60,774 bases of DNA from Candidatus Hopanoidivorans cymbastelae (GCA_028283145.1 JAPYNY010000056.1:1-60774); one strand, 5' to 3'; positions 26,366 to 34,780 are shown, counted from the first letter of the stretch. Notes: a model not told the origin generated them from the letters alone. Translations and numbers: made by a program.

Positions 26366-26667
26366 GTTTTAATCTCCTCTTGGCTTTATTCTACTGCCGA
26401 TTCGCAAAATCTGATTTCAGGGCGCCGCAGTGGGTCTGAGCGGGGTTTTACGCTGGTCTAGGCGCGGGTTGGAAGCTGTGCAATAGTGGTGCAGTAAGGT
26501 TTTGGCGTGGCTTATTGCTTCGGATTTAGGTTGGCACTCGTAAGTGGGAAGACAGATGGCCCGCGTGGTCCGCAAGTCTCCGCAAGAGCACGCAGCACTA
26601 GCTGTGCAACCTGTAAACTGAAAACACAAGCCACATCAAACCAACATCCAAAAGAAAGGAGTGAACA
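26366..26667. promoter_or_regulatory. Divergent intergenic region between sufB and a coiled-coil gene
   Basis: No gene is credible in these 302 bp. The region must carry the sufB promoter (minus strand) and that of the coiled-coil gene (plus strand). It contains the 10-mer AGCTGTGCAA twice, at 26474 and 26600. The second copy lies 68 bp before the coiled-coil ATG, at almost the same distance as the identical 10-mers before the related genes at 49070 and 49970. No clear inverted repeat for an Rrf2-type or SufR operator was recognised. Confidence 0.5.
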
Positions 26668-27177
26668 ATGATTTACGAACTGTTCATGACAATTGGTGCG
26701 GTTGTGGCTGTGGGGCTACCCATCGCTGGCTACATGCGCTCCTTCAAGAAAGAAGTCAAAGGCGAAATCGCCAGCTTCAAAAAAGAAGTCTGGGACGCCC
26801 TCGTCTTGCTGGATGGAAAAATCACCAGCCTTAAAGACGAATTCGCCAGCTTCAAAAAAGAAGTCAATGACAGCTTCGCCAACGCTAGAAAAGAAACCAA
26901 TGATGGCTTCGCTGCAATGGACAAAAAGATCACCGATCTGAGACTGGAAATCAAAGACGACATCAGCAGCCTCAGACAAGAAATCAAAGACGACATCAGC
27001 CAACTCAGACAAGAGACCAAGAGCGACATCAACAGCCTTAGGCTGGAAATCAAGCGCGACATCGGCTGCCTCAGACAAGAATCCAAAGACGATTTTGTCT
27101 CACTGGACGGAAAAATCAGCGATCTCTCCAATGCCATCATCGGGGAATTCGCTGCCACCTCGCTTCGCAAGGGCTAA
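26668..27177 (+). CDS. Membrane-anchored coiled-coil protein (family copy 1)
   Basis: 169 aa, Shine-Dalgarno AAAGGAG. One N-terminal membrane segment (residues 2-23) is followed by a continuous charged coiled coil made of short repeats such as EIKDDISSLRQ, EIKDDISQLRQ and ETKSDINSLRL, about 11 residues each. The C-terminus is short and uncharged. Related proteins occur at 27353 (broken), 49070 and 49970. Function is unknown; homo-oligomer formation at the membrane is likely from the heptad pattern. Confidence 0.75.
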   Translation: MIYELFMTIGAVVAVGLPIAGYMRSFKKEVKGEIASFKKEVWDALVLLDGKITSLKDEFASFKKEVNDSFANARKETNDGFAAMDKKITDLRLEIKDDISSLRQEIKDDISQLRQETKSDINSLRLEIKRDIGCLRQESKDDFVSLDGKISDLSNAIIGEFAATSLRKG

Positions 27178-27352
27178 CCGCAACGGCTGACACGGCTGTA
27201 AATTGGGAACGCGGCATCGTCCATCCGCCTGTGCTCCCAGAGGATCCTGCTTTTCAGCTAGGCAAAAGAGTTCCTAACTGATCTTGCGATGAGTTTCTTG
27301 TTTCATGTAGTGTATGAACTGAAACTTTTTTCAGTCCACAAAGGAGTGAGCA

Positions 27353-27627
27353 GTGTTTTCTCTAGCCATGGTCATTGTTGCTGTCGTTATAATATTGTGG
27401 TTGACAATAGAGACTAGAGCACTCGCAGCAAAGATAGAGTCGAGACGCAGCATCAGCAACCTTGAGTGGGAGCCGAGAAACGAAATTCGCAACTTGAGGG
27501 AAGAGATTTGCAACTTGAGGAGGGAGACAAAAGCAATTTTTCGAAGTTTGAGCACAAGATCACCGATTTGAAATTCAAAACTGAGGGGTTGAAGTTAGAC
27601 ATCAGCCTGCTTACTAGGAAAAGCTAA
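27353..27627 (+). pseudogene. Frameshifted membrane coiled-coil gene (family copy 2)
   Basis: It starts at GTG 27353 after AAGGAG, with a membrane segment (FSLAMVIVAVVIILWLTI) and coiled-coil residues (NLREEICNLRRETKAI). In that frame it stops at 27571. In another frame the coil continues as FEHKITDLKFKTEGLKLDIS and ends at TAA 27625-27627, matching KKITDLRLEIKDDIS of copy 1. One indel near nt 27540 therefore broke the gene. It lies 175 bp after copy 1 and is probably a decayed tandem duplicate. Confidence 0.7.
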
Positions 27628-27661
27628 AACCTGCCGAAGCTAGCCGAGCAGCCCATCCCAC

Positions 27662-28180
27662 CTAGTCAAGCCGTCTCAAAGTCTCACGATAGGTGGCCGC
27701 TCGCGCGACATAAGACTCCACCCCCAAACGCTGCCCTTCTATATCCACCGCGTTTTCCTTGATTTTGGCTGGCGTACCGACTGCCAGAGCGCCCGGCGGC
27801 ACAACCATATCATTTAGCACCACAGCATTAGCAGCCACCAAAGCCCACTCTCCGATGACGGCTCTGTGAAGTATAACCGAGCTTGACCCCGCCAGCGCGC
27901 CTTCCTTGAGCACACAACCTTCTAGATGCGCCAAGTGCCCGATCGTGCAGTTGTTGCCGATGGTCGTGGGAAAGTTGGGCACAGTGTGAAGCACCGCGCC
28001 GTCCTGAATGGAAGTGCGCTCTCCGATAACAATCGGGGCGTCATCGGCACGAATCACAGTGCAAGCCCAAATCGTGGAGCCAGCCCCGATTTCAGCCTGC
28101 CCGATAATGACAGCATCTGGGTGAACGTAGGCTTCAGGGTGGATGGACGGGACTAAATCGCCCAGAGCGTAGATTGGCAT
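27662..28180 (-). CDS. Gamma-carbonic-anhydrase-like hexapeptide-repeat protein
   Basis: 172 aa from the ATG at 28180 (MPIYALGDLVP), which has an AGGAA site; the frame extends 16 codons further. Left-handed beta-helix of the gamma-carbonic anhydrase / PaaY family: HPDAVIIGQAEIGAGSTIW, RADDAPIVIGERTSIQDGAVLH, TIGNNCTIGHLAHLEGC. Family members bind zinc through three His. The first (VLH) and second (GH) are present, but the third position reads E in LEGC where HGC is usual, with an extra His three residues after the second. Catalysis is therefore doubtful or uses an altered metal site. C-terminal helix YVARAATYRETLRRLD as in the family. Confidence 0.88.
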   Translation of the reverse strand: MPIYALGDLVPSIHPEAYVHPDAVIIGQAEIGAGSTIWACTVIRADDAPIVIGERTSIQDGAVLHTVPNFPTTIGNNCTIGHLAHLEGCVLKEGALAGSSSVILHRAVIGEWALVAANAVVLNDMVVPPGALAVGTPAKIKENAVDIEGQRLGVESYVARAATYRETLRRLD

Positions 28181-28311
28181 GGTGTTTCCTAGGCGGGTGC
28201 GGGTTGCTTGGGCGGTGGCTAGTGGCAATGACGGCTAGGCGGGTCTAGCGTGCCTGGCTGGTTGAGTTGGCTGGTTGGATAAACACTTGGCAGCCCTAAC
28301 ACACCCAGCGG

Positions 28312-28929
28312 CTACTCGGCACCCAATTCCTTATAGCAGCCATATCCGCCCCGATAGAACAGCAGCGGAGTTTTGCCGGCAGCGGCATCCAGTGCCAAGA
28401 CTTTGCCCAACACCACCCAGTGATCGCCCGCCTCGATCGCCTGTATGATTTCGCAGTCAATCCAAGCCTCGGCGCCATCCAGCACGGGCGAGCCGGTGCA
28501 TTGTGTCGTCCAAGAAACATTGGCGAACTTGTCGGGCGCTTTGCTGGCAAAGGTGGAGCAGACGTCTTTCTGGTCGTCAGCCAGCACGTTGGCGCAGAAA
28601 ACTCCCGCGGCTTTGATGCTGGGCCAACTGGACGACTGATTGCCGGGACAGAACATCACCAGCGGGGGTTCCAGCGAAACCGAGGCAAACGAACCGACTG
28701 CCAAGCCTGCAGGCCCGTCCGGCCCCATTGCTGTGATGACCGTTACGCCAGTTGGGAAGTGCCCCAAGACGTTTCGGAATGTGGCGCTGTCAAATGCGGG
28801 GGCGGGATTTGTGTTTGCGGCGGAAGTGCTGTCGTTGGCTGCTGTGGCGAGCGCGGCTGCTGTGGATTCAGGCTCGGATGCAGATACGGCTTCAGATGCG
28901 GATACGGATGTGGGATTGCTGGCTGTCAC
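28312..28929 (-). CDS. Flavin reductase family protein (FMN-binding split barrel)
   Basis: 205 aa, GTG start after GGAAAGGA. The first 45 residues are a Ser/Ala/Glu-rich low-complexity extension (SASEAVSASEPESTAAALAT). The domain then shows FRNVLGHFPTGVTVITAMGPDGPAGLAVGSF, PPLVMFCPGNQSSSWP, FCANVLADDQKDVCSTFA and the late GDHWVVLGKVLAL, as in reductases that supply reduced FMN or FAD to two-component monooxygenases. No monooxygenase gene is adjacent. It is divergent from the 365-aa gene at 29055, sharing 125 bp of upstream DNA. Confidence 0.9.
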   Translation of the reverse strand: MTASNPTSVSASEAVSASEPESTAAALATAANDSTSAANTNPAPAFDSATFRNVLGHFPTGVTVITAMGPDGPAGLAVGSFASVSLEPPLVMFCPGNQSSSWPSIKAAGVFCANVLADDQKDVCSTFASKAPDKFANVSWTTQCTGSPVLDGAEAWIDCEIIQAIEAGDHWVVLGKVLALDAAAGKTPLLFYRGGYGCYKELGAE

Positions 28930-29054
28930 GGGTGATTTCCTTTCCTGGCCTTGAGCTGCTGGTTTTGCGTTCTTGTCTGTCTTTCAAGAAATATAGCCCC
29001 TTAATCAAATTATAAACTAGGACTACCGCACGCAACCGAAAGGGTTTTTCGCCT

Positions 29055-30152
29055 ATGACACCGCCGACGACCGAGACACCTTCAGACACGGCCACAACCG
29101 CGCCCCCAGCCCCGCCCAGCAACCAGCTAATCCGCTTTGGCGCAGCCGAAGACCCTTTTGAAGCCATGTTTGACAGGGGTTGGTCGGACGGACTCCCCTT
29201 GGTGCCCCCCACCGCCGAGCGCGTGGCCCAGATGCTGTCTGGCACTACTAGGGCACCCGATGAAGTGGTCGCTGTCGTCCCGCCAGATTTGGTGGAATGC
29301 ACGGTTGAGACCGTGGCGGTGAATGCAGTGATGGCGGGCTGTCGGCCCGAATACCTGCCTGTTGTGCTGACGGCGGTGGAAGCTGCCTGCACTGACGAGT
29401 TCAATATGCATGGCGTGCTGGCGACCACCATGTCGGTCGGGCCAATCATCATCGTCAACGGCCCGATACGCCACCGAATCGGCATGAACAGCGGCGGCAA
29501 CGTGCTGGGGCAGGGCAACCGAGCCAACCTGACCATCGGGCGCACCCTGCAGTTGGTGGTGCGCAATGTCGGCGGTGGGCGGCCGGGGGAAATTGACCAG
29601 TCAACTTTGGGCAATCCTGGGAAATTGTCATTTTGCTTTGCCGAGGACGAAGAGGGGTCGCCTTGGGAGTCGCTGGCGCAGGAGCGTGGATTTCCGGCGG
29701 AGGCTTCCACGGTGACGATTTTTGCGGGAGAGGGGCCGCGGGTGATGGTGGATCAGCTCTCCAGGCAACCTGAGCGCCTAGCTAAATCGCTTGCCCTGTG
29801 CCTGCTGACAACTGGACATCCCAAAATGGCGCTGGCATTTGACTCCATCTTGGTGGTTTCACCTGAACATTCGGCTCGTTTTCGGGATGCGGGCTGGTCA
29901 AAGCAGCGTCTGCAGGAGGAGCTGCGCAAAAACATGATGATAGACGTGGGTCGACTTCCAGCAGCTGCCAAGGGAATCACCACTGAGGAATCTGAGAGCA
30001 TTCAGGTGAAACAGTTGCCGAAGTTCAGAGATGGCGGGCTGTTGATCGTCCATGCTGGCGGGCGGGCGGGGCTTTTCTCGTCTGCAATTTGCGGCTGGGC
30101 AAGCGGGCCCGCTGGAAGCCAACCCGTTACACACGAGATTGAACATGTCTGA
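29055..30152 (+). CDS. Uncharacterised protein upstream of the UGSC selenoprotein
   Basis: 365 aa. A Thr/Pro/Ala-rich first 25 residues precede a well-ordered domain: DGLPLVPPTAERVAQML, CTVETVAVNAVMAGCRPEYLPVVLTAVEA, MSVGPIIIVNGPIRHRIGMNSGGN, NVGGGRPGEIDQSTLGNPGKLSFCFAEDEE and FAGEGPRVMVDQ. I have a general memory of this family occurring next to UGSC proteins in marine and soil bacteria, but no function is established. The cysteine in MAGCRP and the conserved GGGRPGE and NPGK segments could be catalytic. The next gene (UGSC) starts 127 bp later on the same strand, so co-transcription is plausible. Confidence 0.75.
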   Translation: MTPPTTETPSDTATTAPPAPPSNQLIRFGAAEDPFEAMFDRGWSDGLPLVPPTAERVAQMLSGTTRAPDEVVAVVPPDLVECTVETVAVNAVMAGCRPEYLPVVLTAVEAACTDEFNMHGVLATTMSVGPIIIVNGPIRHRIGMNSGGNVLGQGNRANLTIGRTLQLVVRNVGGGRPGEIDQSTLGNPGKLSFCFAEDEEGSPWESLAQERGFPAEASTVTIFAGEGPRVMVDQLSRQPERLAKSLALCLLTTGHPKMALAFDSILVVSPEHSARFRDAGWSKQRLQEELRKNMMIDVGRLPAAAKGITTEESESIQVKQLPKFRDGGLLIVHAGGRAGLFSSAICGWASGPAGSQPVTHEIEHV

Positions 30153-30279
30153 AACCGACTGAAGCCGGCCGATTGGAATGCTAAGCTTTTGACATAGGGA
30201 CGTGACGTAAAGCTCTCACTGACTGCGTCTGCACCCCCCGCCTTGCCCTCTACCCCCGCAAACCCGCACGGAAACCACA

Positions 30280-30813
30280 ATGGCCATCATGGAAGTTCTA
30301 GACCCCACCGGCAAAACAGCCGACTCGCAGTTCGGTTCAATGCGCCAACCGCTCCCCCGCCCCAAGTCTCTTGAAGGCAAGACCGTGGGCCTGCTTGACA
30401 TCTCCAAGCCTAGGGGCGATGTCTTTTTGAATGAGATTGAAAACAGCCTGCGCGACCGGGGGGCGAACATCGTGCGTTTCACCAAGCCCACCTTCACCAA
30501 GCCAGCGCCAGTGGACTTGCGCCAGGAGATTGCGTCCAGTTGCGATGCAGTGATTGAAGCTTTAGCCGATTGAGGGTCGTGCACGTCATGCAGTGTGCAT
30601 GACATCACCGATTTAGAGAGGCGCGGAGTGCCCGGAGTGTTCGTGGCTTCGGTGGAGTTTGACTTGGCAGCGAAAGTTCAGTCGTCTGCTTTGGGATTTG
30701 CTGCTCCCTACGTGCTGGTTGACCACCCAATTCAAGACCGCACAGACGACGAAATGCGGATTATCGCCGAAAAAGCTGTGGCGGAGTTGCTAGAAAAACT
30801 GACTTCGGGCTAG
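30280..30813 (+). CDS. UGSC-family selenoprotein, read through an in-frame UGA (Sec)
   Basis: 177 codons. The frame from ATG 30280 meets TGA at 30571-30573 and continues in the same frame to TAG at 30813. The residues around the TGA read EALAD-U-GSCTSCSVHD, the U-G-S-C motif for which this (seleno)protein family is named. The Sec/Cys pair spaced U-x2-C is typical of thiol redox sites, with a further Cys three residues on. The downstream half (VPGVFVASVEFDLAAKV, YVLVDHPIQD, AEKAVAELLEKL) and the upstream half (KTVGLLDISKPRGDVFLNEIENSL) belong to one domain, so this is not a broken gene. A hairpin placed like a bacterial SECIS follows the UGA. The substrate is unknown. Automatic annotation would split it into two short frames. 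Selenocysteine machinery is not in the window. Confidence 0.88.
30577..30611 (+). ncRNA. Bacterial SECIS-like hairpin after the UGA codon
   Basis: GTCATGCA (30585-30592) pairs perfectly with TGCATGAC (30596-30603) around the 3-nt loop GTG. A weaker lower stem joins TCG-TG (30577-30581) to CA-CCGA (30606-30611) with a bulge. The apical loop begins with G and sits 20 nt after the UGA, inside the spacing known for bacterial SECIS elements recognised by SelB. It lies within coding sequence, so the perfect pairing is unlikely to be required by the protein alone. Confidence 0.75.
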
Positions 30814-30913
30814 CCAGGCGCTAGCGCAGGGATGGTGGAGTTTCGTTTTCTCCCCGCACCCGCCAAAACATCTAGCCCCTCTCAGCCACCCCCCTAAACC
30901 AAAAACCGCGCCG

Positions 30914-31447
30914 CTAGCCGTCCATCTCCTCAAGGATGTTCAGCAGATCGTCCGCGTGCTCTTCTTCCATCGCCAAAATATCCTCAAACATCCTGCGACT
31001 TACCGGGTCGCCGTCACCCAGCCAGCGGATGATTTCGCTGTATGACTCAATGGCGATGCGCTCAGCCACCAAGTCTTCACGCACCATATCCAGCAAACCA
31101 GGGCTGTCGTCATACTCAGAGTGGCTTCTGCTGGCAAGCCCCTCAGGGTCTAGATTCGGCTCGCCACCCAACTGGGTGATGCGCCCGGCGATTTGGTCGG
31201 CATGCTCCATCTCTTCGTTGGCATGCTGAAGGAACTCAGCAGCTATGGGGGCAGCCGACAGACCCTTGGCAGTGAAGTAGTGCCTCTTGTAGCGAAGCAC
31301 GCAGACGATTTCCGTGGCTAGCGCCTCATTCATAACGGCAACGACCCTCTCGCGGTCGGCTCCGTAGGCGGAAGTGATGGGGCCATGTTCAATGTGCTGA
31401 CGGGCGCGGGCCCGCAGTGTTTCAATATCGGTTAGGAATTCGCTCAT
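30914..31447 (-). CDS. Ferritin-like / bacterioferritin family protein
   Basis: 177 aa. Four-helix ferritin-like protein with diiron ligands visible in ALATEIVCVLRYKRH, LQHANEEMEHADQIAGRI, DLVAERIAIESYSEII and FEDILAMEEEHADDLL. Close in layout to bacterioferritin-type stress or iron-storage proteins, with a 30-residue N-terminal segment before helix 1. It would oxidise or store iron in the cytoplasm. It is convergent with the UGSC gene. Confidence 0.88.
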   Translation of the reverse strand: MSEFLTDIETLRARARQHIEHGPITSAYGADRERVVAVMNEALATEIVCVLRYKRHYFTAKGLSAAPIAAEFLQHANEEMEHADQIAGRITQLGGEPNLDPEGLASRSHSEYDDSPGLLDMVREDLVAERIAIESYSEIIRWLGDGDPVSRRMFEDILAMEEEHADDLLNILEEMDG

Positions 31448-31517
31448 GTTTGAATTTTAGCCTTGTGTTGAGGACATGCTGTGGCGGACGCGGAGATTGG
31501 AGAATTTGGGGAATTAT

Positions 31518-31928
31518 CTATTTGAGTTTGGCAATGTTGTCGGATTCCGAGCCATCTGGGGCGGTGGCAGCAAAGGCTTCAAGTATCTCTTTGGCAACCT
31601 CCGGGGAGGTCAGACGCAGGCTCATGGCCAATACATTGGCATCGTTCCAGCGCCTGGCGCCCTTGGCTGTCTCGGCATCTCCGCACAGGGCTGCACGCAC
31701 TCCTGGAACCTTATTGGCTGACATGGAAACCCCAGTGCCAGTCCAGCAGCAGACCACTCCCCAGTCGGCCTCCTCGTTGGCGACGGCTTCACCCACCCGG
31801 CTGCCCACATCAGGCCAAGGCTCATCCTCCAGCTGAAGGATGACATCGTGCCCGGCTGCGCTCAGGCAATCAACCACGGACTGCGAAACAACCGTCTTTT
31901 CGTCGGTTCCAAATGCTACCTTTGCCAT
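31518..31928 (-). CDS. RpiB/LacA/LacB-type sugar-phosphate isomerase
   Basis: 136 aa from the ATG at 31928 (MAKVAFGTDEKT); a start 10 codons upstream is less family-like. RpiB-family signatures: DEPWPDVGSRVGEAVANEEADWGVVCCWTGTGVSMSANKVPGVRAALC and ARRWNDANVLAMSLRLTSPEVAKEILEAF. The Cys in the VVCCWTG segment corresponds to the catalytic Cys region of RpiB. Substrate is either ribose-5-phosphate or another aldose phosphate; the family does not settle it. TAGTTT lies 7 nt before the ATG and could be a -10 box for a leaderless mRNA. Confidence 0.88.
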   Translation of the reverse strand: MAKVAFGTDEKTVVSQSVVDCLSAAGHDVILQLEDEPWPDVGSRVGEAVANEEADWGVVCCWTGTGVSMSANKVPGVRAALCGDAETAKGARRWNDANVLAMSLRLTSPEVAKEILEAFAATAPDGSESDNIAKLK

Positions 31929-31958
31929 ACCTTGCAAACTACCAGCTTGGAACATCAA

Positions 31959-32447
31959 CTATGGAATCTTGAAATCAAGTTCCTGATACATGGTGAAATC
32001 AGTTACACATCGAATGCCGAGTATTTTGCAAGCATCGGGAATTTTTCGATTGCCTCGTGTTTGCGTTAGCTTTGAAACCTCTTTGGTAACTACGCATCTT
32101 TGTGCTTCATCCTTCAATGCGTAGGCAACTAGAAACGGATCATTTCCAGCCTTTTCCAACTCTTCATCAGTTAAATCGGGAGCATAAGCGGTGTTAATGA
32201 CATGATTATGAATTTGCTCATCTACTTTCTCATCAAGAATCAGTGCCTGCTTTATATGCTTTTCACTAATCCAACGGCTGATCAAATCATCTCGCTCTCC
32301 TATTTCACTGTAGATTTCAAAAGGCATTTTGATTTGGCTTCTTTTCGCCTGTTCTTCCAGCCAATCCCAAAACTGAGGTATTCGATCTAGTGGATAATAA
32401 TCATAATGAGCTCTTATCAGAACGTTGGCATCAATCAGATAAAGCAA
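31959..32447 (-). CDS. PIN-like DUF4411 family protein (probable toxin ribonuclease)
   Basis: 162 aa. It begins MLYLIDANVLIRAHYDYYPLDRIPQFWDWL, the usual start of DUF4411 PIN-like proteins, with the first acidic residue in IDAN. Later acidic positions fall in LEKAGNDPFLVAYAL and IPDACKILGIRCV. It begins 2 bp after the stop of the ImmA/Xre gene on the same strand. ImmA/IrrE-Xre plus DUF4411 is a recurrent two-gene module regarded as a toxin-antitoxin pair. GC is low compared with the flanks, as for the rest of the island. Confidence 0.88.
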   Translation of the reverse strand: MLYLIDANVLIRAHYDYYPLDRIPQFWDWLEEQAKRSQIKMPFEIYSEIGERDDLISRWISEKHIKQALILDEKVDEQIHNHVINTAYAPDLTDEELEKAGNDPFLVAYALKDEAQRCVVTKEVSKLTQTRGNRKIPDACKILGIRCVTDFTMYQELDFKIP

Positions 32448-32449
32448 GA

Positions 32450-33709
32450 CTACCCACCTCCTTGGGGAAACAAACCTCTAAGGCTGCTAACACCTTGCAG
32501 CAGCGGCTCAACTGAAGTTGGTTTTACCGCTAGAATGCGGGCTGCTGTGGTATGTGTGATTTGATTTTCACGCAGAGTGTGACCAACTAAGTTCAGCAGC
32601 GGATTACCCAGCCGATACCGGCGAACAACATGGCTAGAAGGCCCAGAATCTGATTTTTGCCTGAGTTCCTTACTGCTTTGCTTGTATTCGCTCCATCGCT
32701 TTTCATAGTACTCTCGTAGGTGGCTGTATATTTTTTGGTCTATCCTGCCTAAAAGATGCAACCTGTAAGCAATCATGGACTCGCTCAGGTTTTTGCTTTT
32801 GGCTAAATTAGAAATAATCTGCTGCGCGCTGTTTCTGGTGGTAATATTTCCAATTTTTTCGACTGACGATGCGGGCAAAAGGAATTCTCCTGCTACATCA
32901 TTGCAAAATCTTTCTATTCTCGCGCTTGGTGTTTTTGGTGCTACCACAGTAGGAGAACCGCTGACACCAGTTTTGCCTGCAAACAAATGCACCAACTCAT
33001 GCGCAAGCGTAAATATTCGTGCTGGCTTGGCGTCTTGAGGGTTGATAACTATAAAAGGAGCAATCTCATCTGCTATGGCAAACCCACGAAAAACTTGCTC
33101 GCTGATGTCAGTATGGTGTGATCCCAGATTTCCGATAAGTAAAACAAAAACACCTAGAGTTTCCACCCTGCTACGAAAATCTTTGAATAGCTCATCTGGA
33201 GACGAGTAATCTGTTGTCCAGTCTTTGGATTTAATTCCCAAGATATCTCTAATCTTGTCAGCAATGTCAACAGGGCTGTCACTTATTGAAATAGAGTTAA
33301 CGAATTCAAGTGGTTTGGTGTCTTCGTCTTCTTCTAGGATGGACTTCACAATATCTTGCCTAACTCTGGCATCACGTAGCAAGGCATCCAAAAGCGCGCT
33401 ATCCCGTGGAGAAACTGGGCCAGGCAAGGTTCGGAAATCCTCACCGCGATCTGCAATTCTTGGTGGTTTCGCCAAATAAAAGACAGTTAGAGGCCGCCGG
33501 TACACCCTTGCAATTTCTAAAAGTTGATTACGCGTTGGAAAATTTTTTCCTGCTTCCAGAGCTTCCATTTTTTCTGCAGCGCTTGAACGCGTTGAAGAAG
33601 TCAACCCAATTTTTCTTGCGGCTTCTTCAAGGCTGAGCCCAGCAGTTTCCCTTGCCCACACCAAGATTGAGGAGTTGATATTATCAGCTTTAGCGGATGC
33701 GAGTGGCAT
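32450..33709 (-). CDS. Xre-type HTH and ImmA/IrrE metallopeptidase fusion
   Basis: 419 aa. An N-terminal helix-turn-helix (WARETAGLSLEEAARKIGL ... KMEALEAGKNFPTRNQLLEIARVYRRPL, residues 17-75) is followed by an ImmA/IrrE zinc-protease domain with the HExxH motif in TLAHELVHLFAG (about residues 235-246). The third-ligand region is IERFCNDVAGEFLLP. Such proteins act as repressors that can be cleaved or cleave, and as antitoxin-like partners of the PIN gene that follows 2 bp downstream. It is probably autoregulated. This pair forms one edge of the defence island. Confidence 0.9.
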   Translation of the reverse strand: MPLASAKADNINSSILVWARETAGLSLEEAARKIGLTSSTRSSAAEKMEALEAGKNFPTRNQLLEIARVYRRPLTVFYLAKPPRIADRGEDFRTLPGPVSPRDSALLDALLRDARVRQDIVKSILEEDEDTKPLEFVNSISISDSPVDIADKIRDILGIKSKDWTTDYSSPDELFKDFRSRVETLGVFVLLIGNLGSHHTDISEQVFRGFAIADEIAPFIVINPQDAKPARIFTLAHELVHLFAGKTGVSGSPTVVAPKTPSARIERFCNDVAGEFLLPASSVEKIGNITTRNSAQQIISNLAKSKNLSESMIAYRLHLLGRIDQKIYSHLREYYEKRWSEYKQSSKELRQKSDSGPSSHVVRRYRLGNPLLNLVGHTLRENQITHTTAARILAVKPTSVEPLLQGVSSLRGLFPQGGG

Positions 33710-33780
33710 ACCTGCAGTTTAATCGTATGTTGGCATGAAACTTGATAAGTGCAGGATCCGCGACTTGTCGCACATCAGAG

Positions 33781-33811
33781 GAGAGTGCCTTGGGAGAGCA
33801 CGGCAGGCTTG
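33781..33811. repeat. 31-bp direct repeat, copy A (relic of a type ISP C-terminal cassette)
   Basis: These 31 bases are identical to 34786-34816, about 1 kb away. On the minus strand they encode QACRALPRHS, the end of the type ISP cassettes found at 34781-35151. Just upstream on the minus strand GTTQ is still legible, so the site is the stump of another cassette, cut off from the array by the lipoprotein gene. Confidence 0.75.
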
Positions 33812-33863
33812 CGTTGTCCCTGCTGCCCAGCCAATCTGCGTTTCATGCGTTTCCCTCCGTTGC

Positions 33864-34592
33864 TTACGACAATTTCCTTATGCACGCTCTCACATACCTT
33901 CCAATCTCATCAAGCGTCTTCATCTCATCCAGACCAGCTTGTTCCAACACGCTGGGATTCTCTCTCAATGCGCTATCAAGCCGTGCGAAGTCCTCAAAAG
34001 CCACATTGCGCCTGATTTCGTCGTAAGTGCATTCGCAAACCATTCTGTTGAGATCGCTTACCATGTCAATAGCAAGTTTGCAACCCTTGACATAGTTTTC
34101 TTCTACCTCGGAGGTGTATTCACATGGATAGATACCACCGCACCACTCTATTGTTGTAGTCGTCTGCTCCACAGAGACTTCCTGTGTCAACCCCTCCAGT
34201 CTCCATCGAGAAACTTGAGATGCTATCTGCGCTCCGGCACATGTGTCATAGTGATCAAACCCCTCTTGCTCCGATGCTGGCAAACTGCTCGCTAATGCAG
34301 TGAATTCGTATATCGCCGTCTCTGTAGCAAGGTCAACATTGCTCTCACTTATTGTTGCTTCTACAAGCCGTTCCAGTATCCGTTCAGCATCATCGCGCAC
34401 CCGTTCATTCGGGAGAAAGTGGTCGCAGTTAGATCTAACCCGTTCCGTAATGATTTGCCATGCCTCTTCCTCTGTATCAGGCATGGGTGGAGACAAGCTG
34501 CCAACGTCGGTTCTATCGGAACAGCCACCCAGATTCCAAACCCCTATGCTCACCAGAACCATCACCCCGACGGAAGCCAAGTGGCGTTTCAC
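33864..34592 (-). CDS. Predicted lipoprotein, function unknown
   Basis: 242 aa, GTG start with a strong GAGGAGG site. A signal peptide ends in a lipobox (NLGGC, Cys about residue 24), so the protein is lipid-anchored outside the cell. The mature part is acidic, mostly helical, with cysteines in NCDHFL, DTCAG, WCGGIYPC and GCKL...CECTYDE that could form disulfides. No family was recognised. It is bracketed by the 31-bp direct repeats at 33781 and 34786, suggesting it was inserted into, or moved with, the type ISP cassette array. Confidence 0.7.
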   Translation of the reverse strand: MKRHLASVGVMVLVSIGVWNLGGCSDRTDVGSLSPPMPDTEEEAWQIITERVRSNCDHFLPNERVRDDAERILERLVEATISESNVDLATETAIYEFTALASSLPASEQEGFDHYDTCAGAQIASQVSRWRLEGLTQEVSVEQTTTTIEWCGGIYPCEYTSEVEENYVKGCKLAIDMVSDLNRMVCECTYDEIRRNVAFEDFARLDSALRENPSVLEQAGLDEMKTLDEIGRYVRACIRKLS

Positions 34593-34780
34593 AATGCTGC
34601 CTCCTCAATCGTTTATTCCCATAGTTTTTCTTATCCCCCATATTGCCAAGATCCGGTTTCCCGATATTCCTTATGTACCCAGAATAGCAGGTGGGAGTGA
34701 GAAAACGGCTTTAGCTGATTTTCCCAATTTCAGAAAAGTGTGTCCAGGGTGAACTAGTAAGGACTGCAGTTTGGGGCACG

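Noticed and set aside
30571..30573. UGA at 30571 as an ordinary nonsense mutation making two short genes or a pseudogene
   Set aside because: The frame continues with U-G-S-C and a full domain, and a SECIS-like hairpin is correctly placed, so selenocysteine is the better reading.
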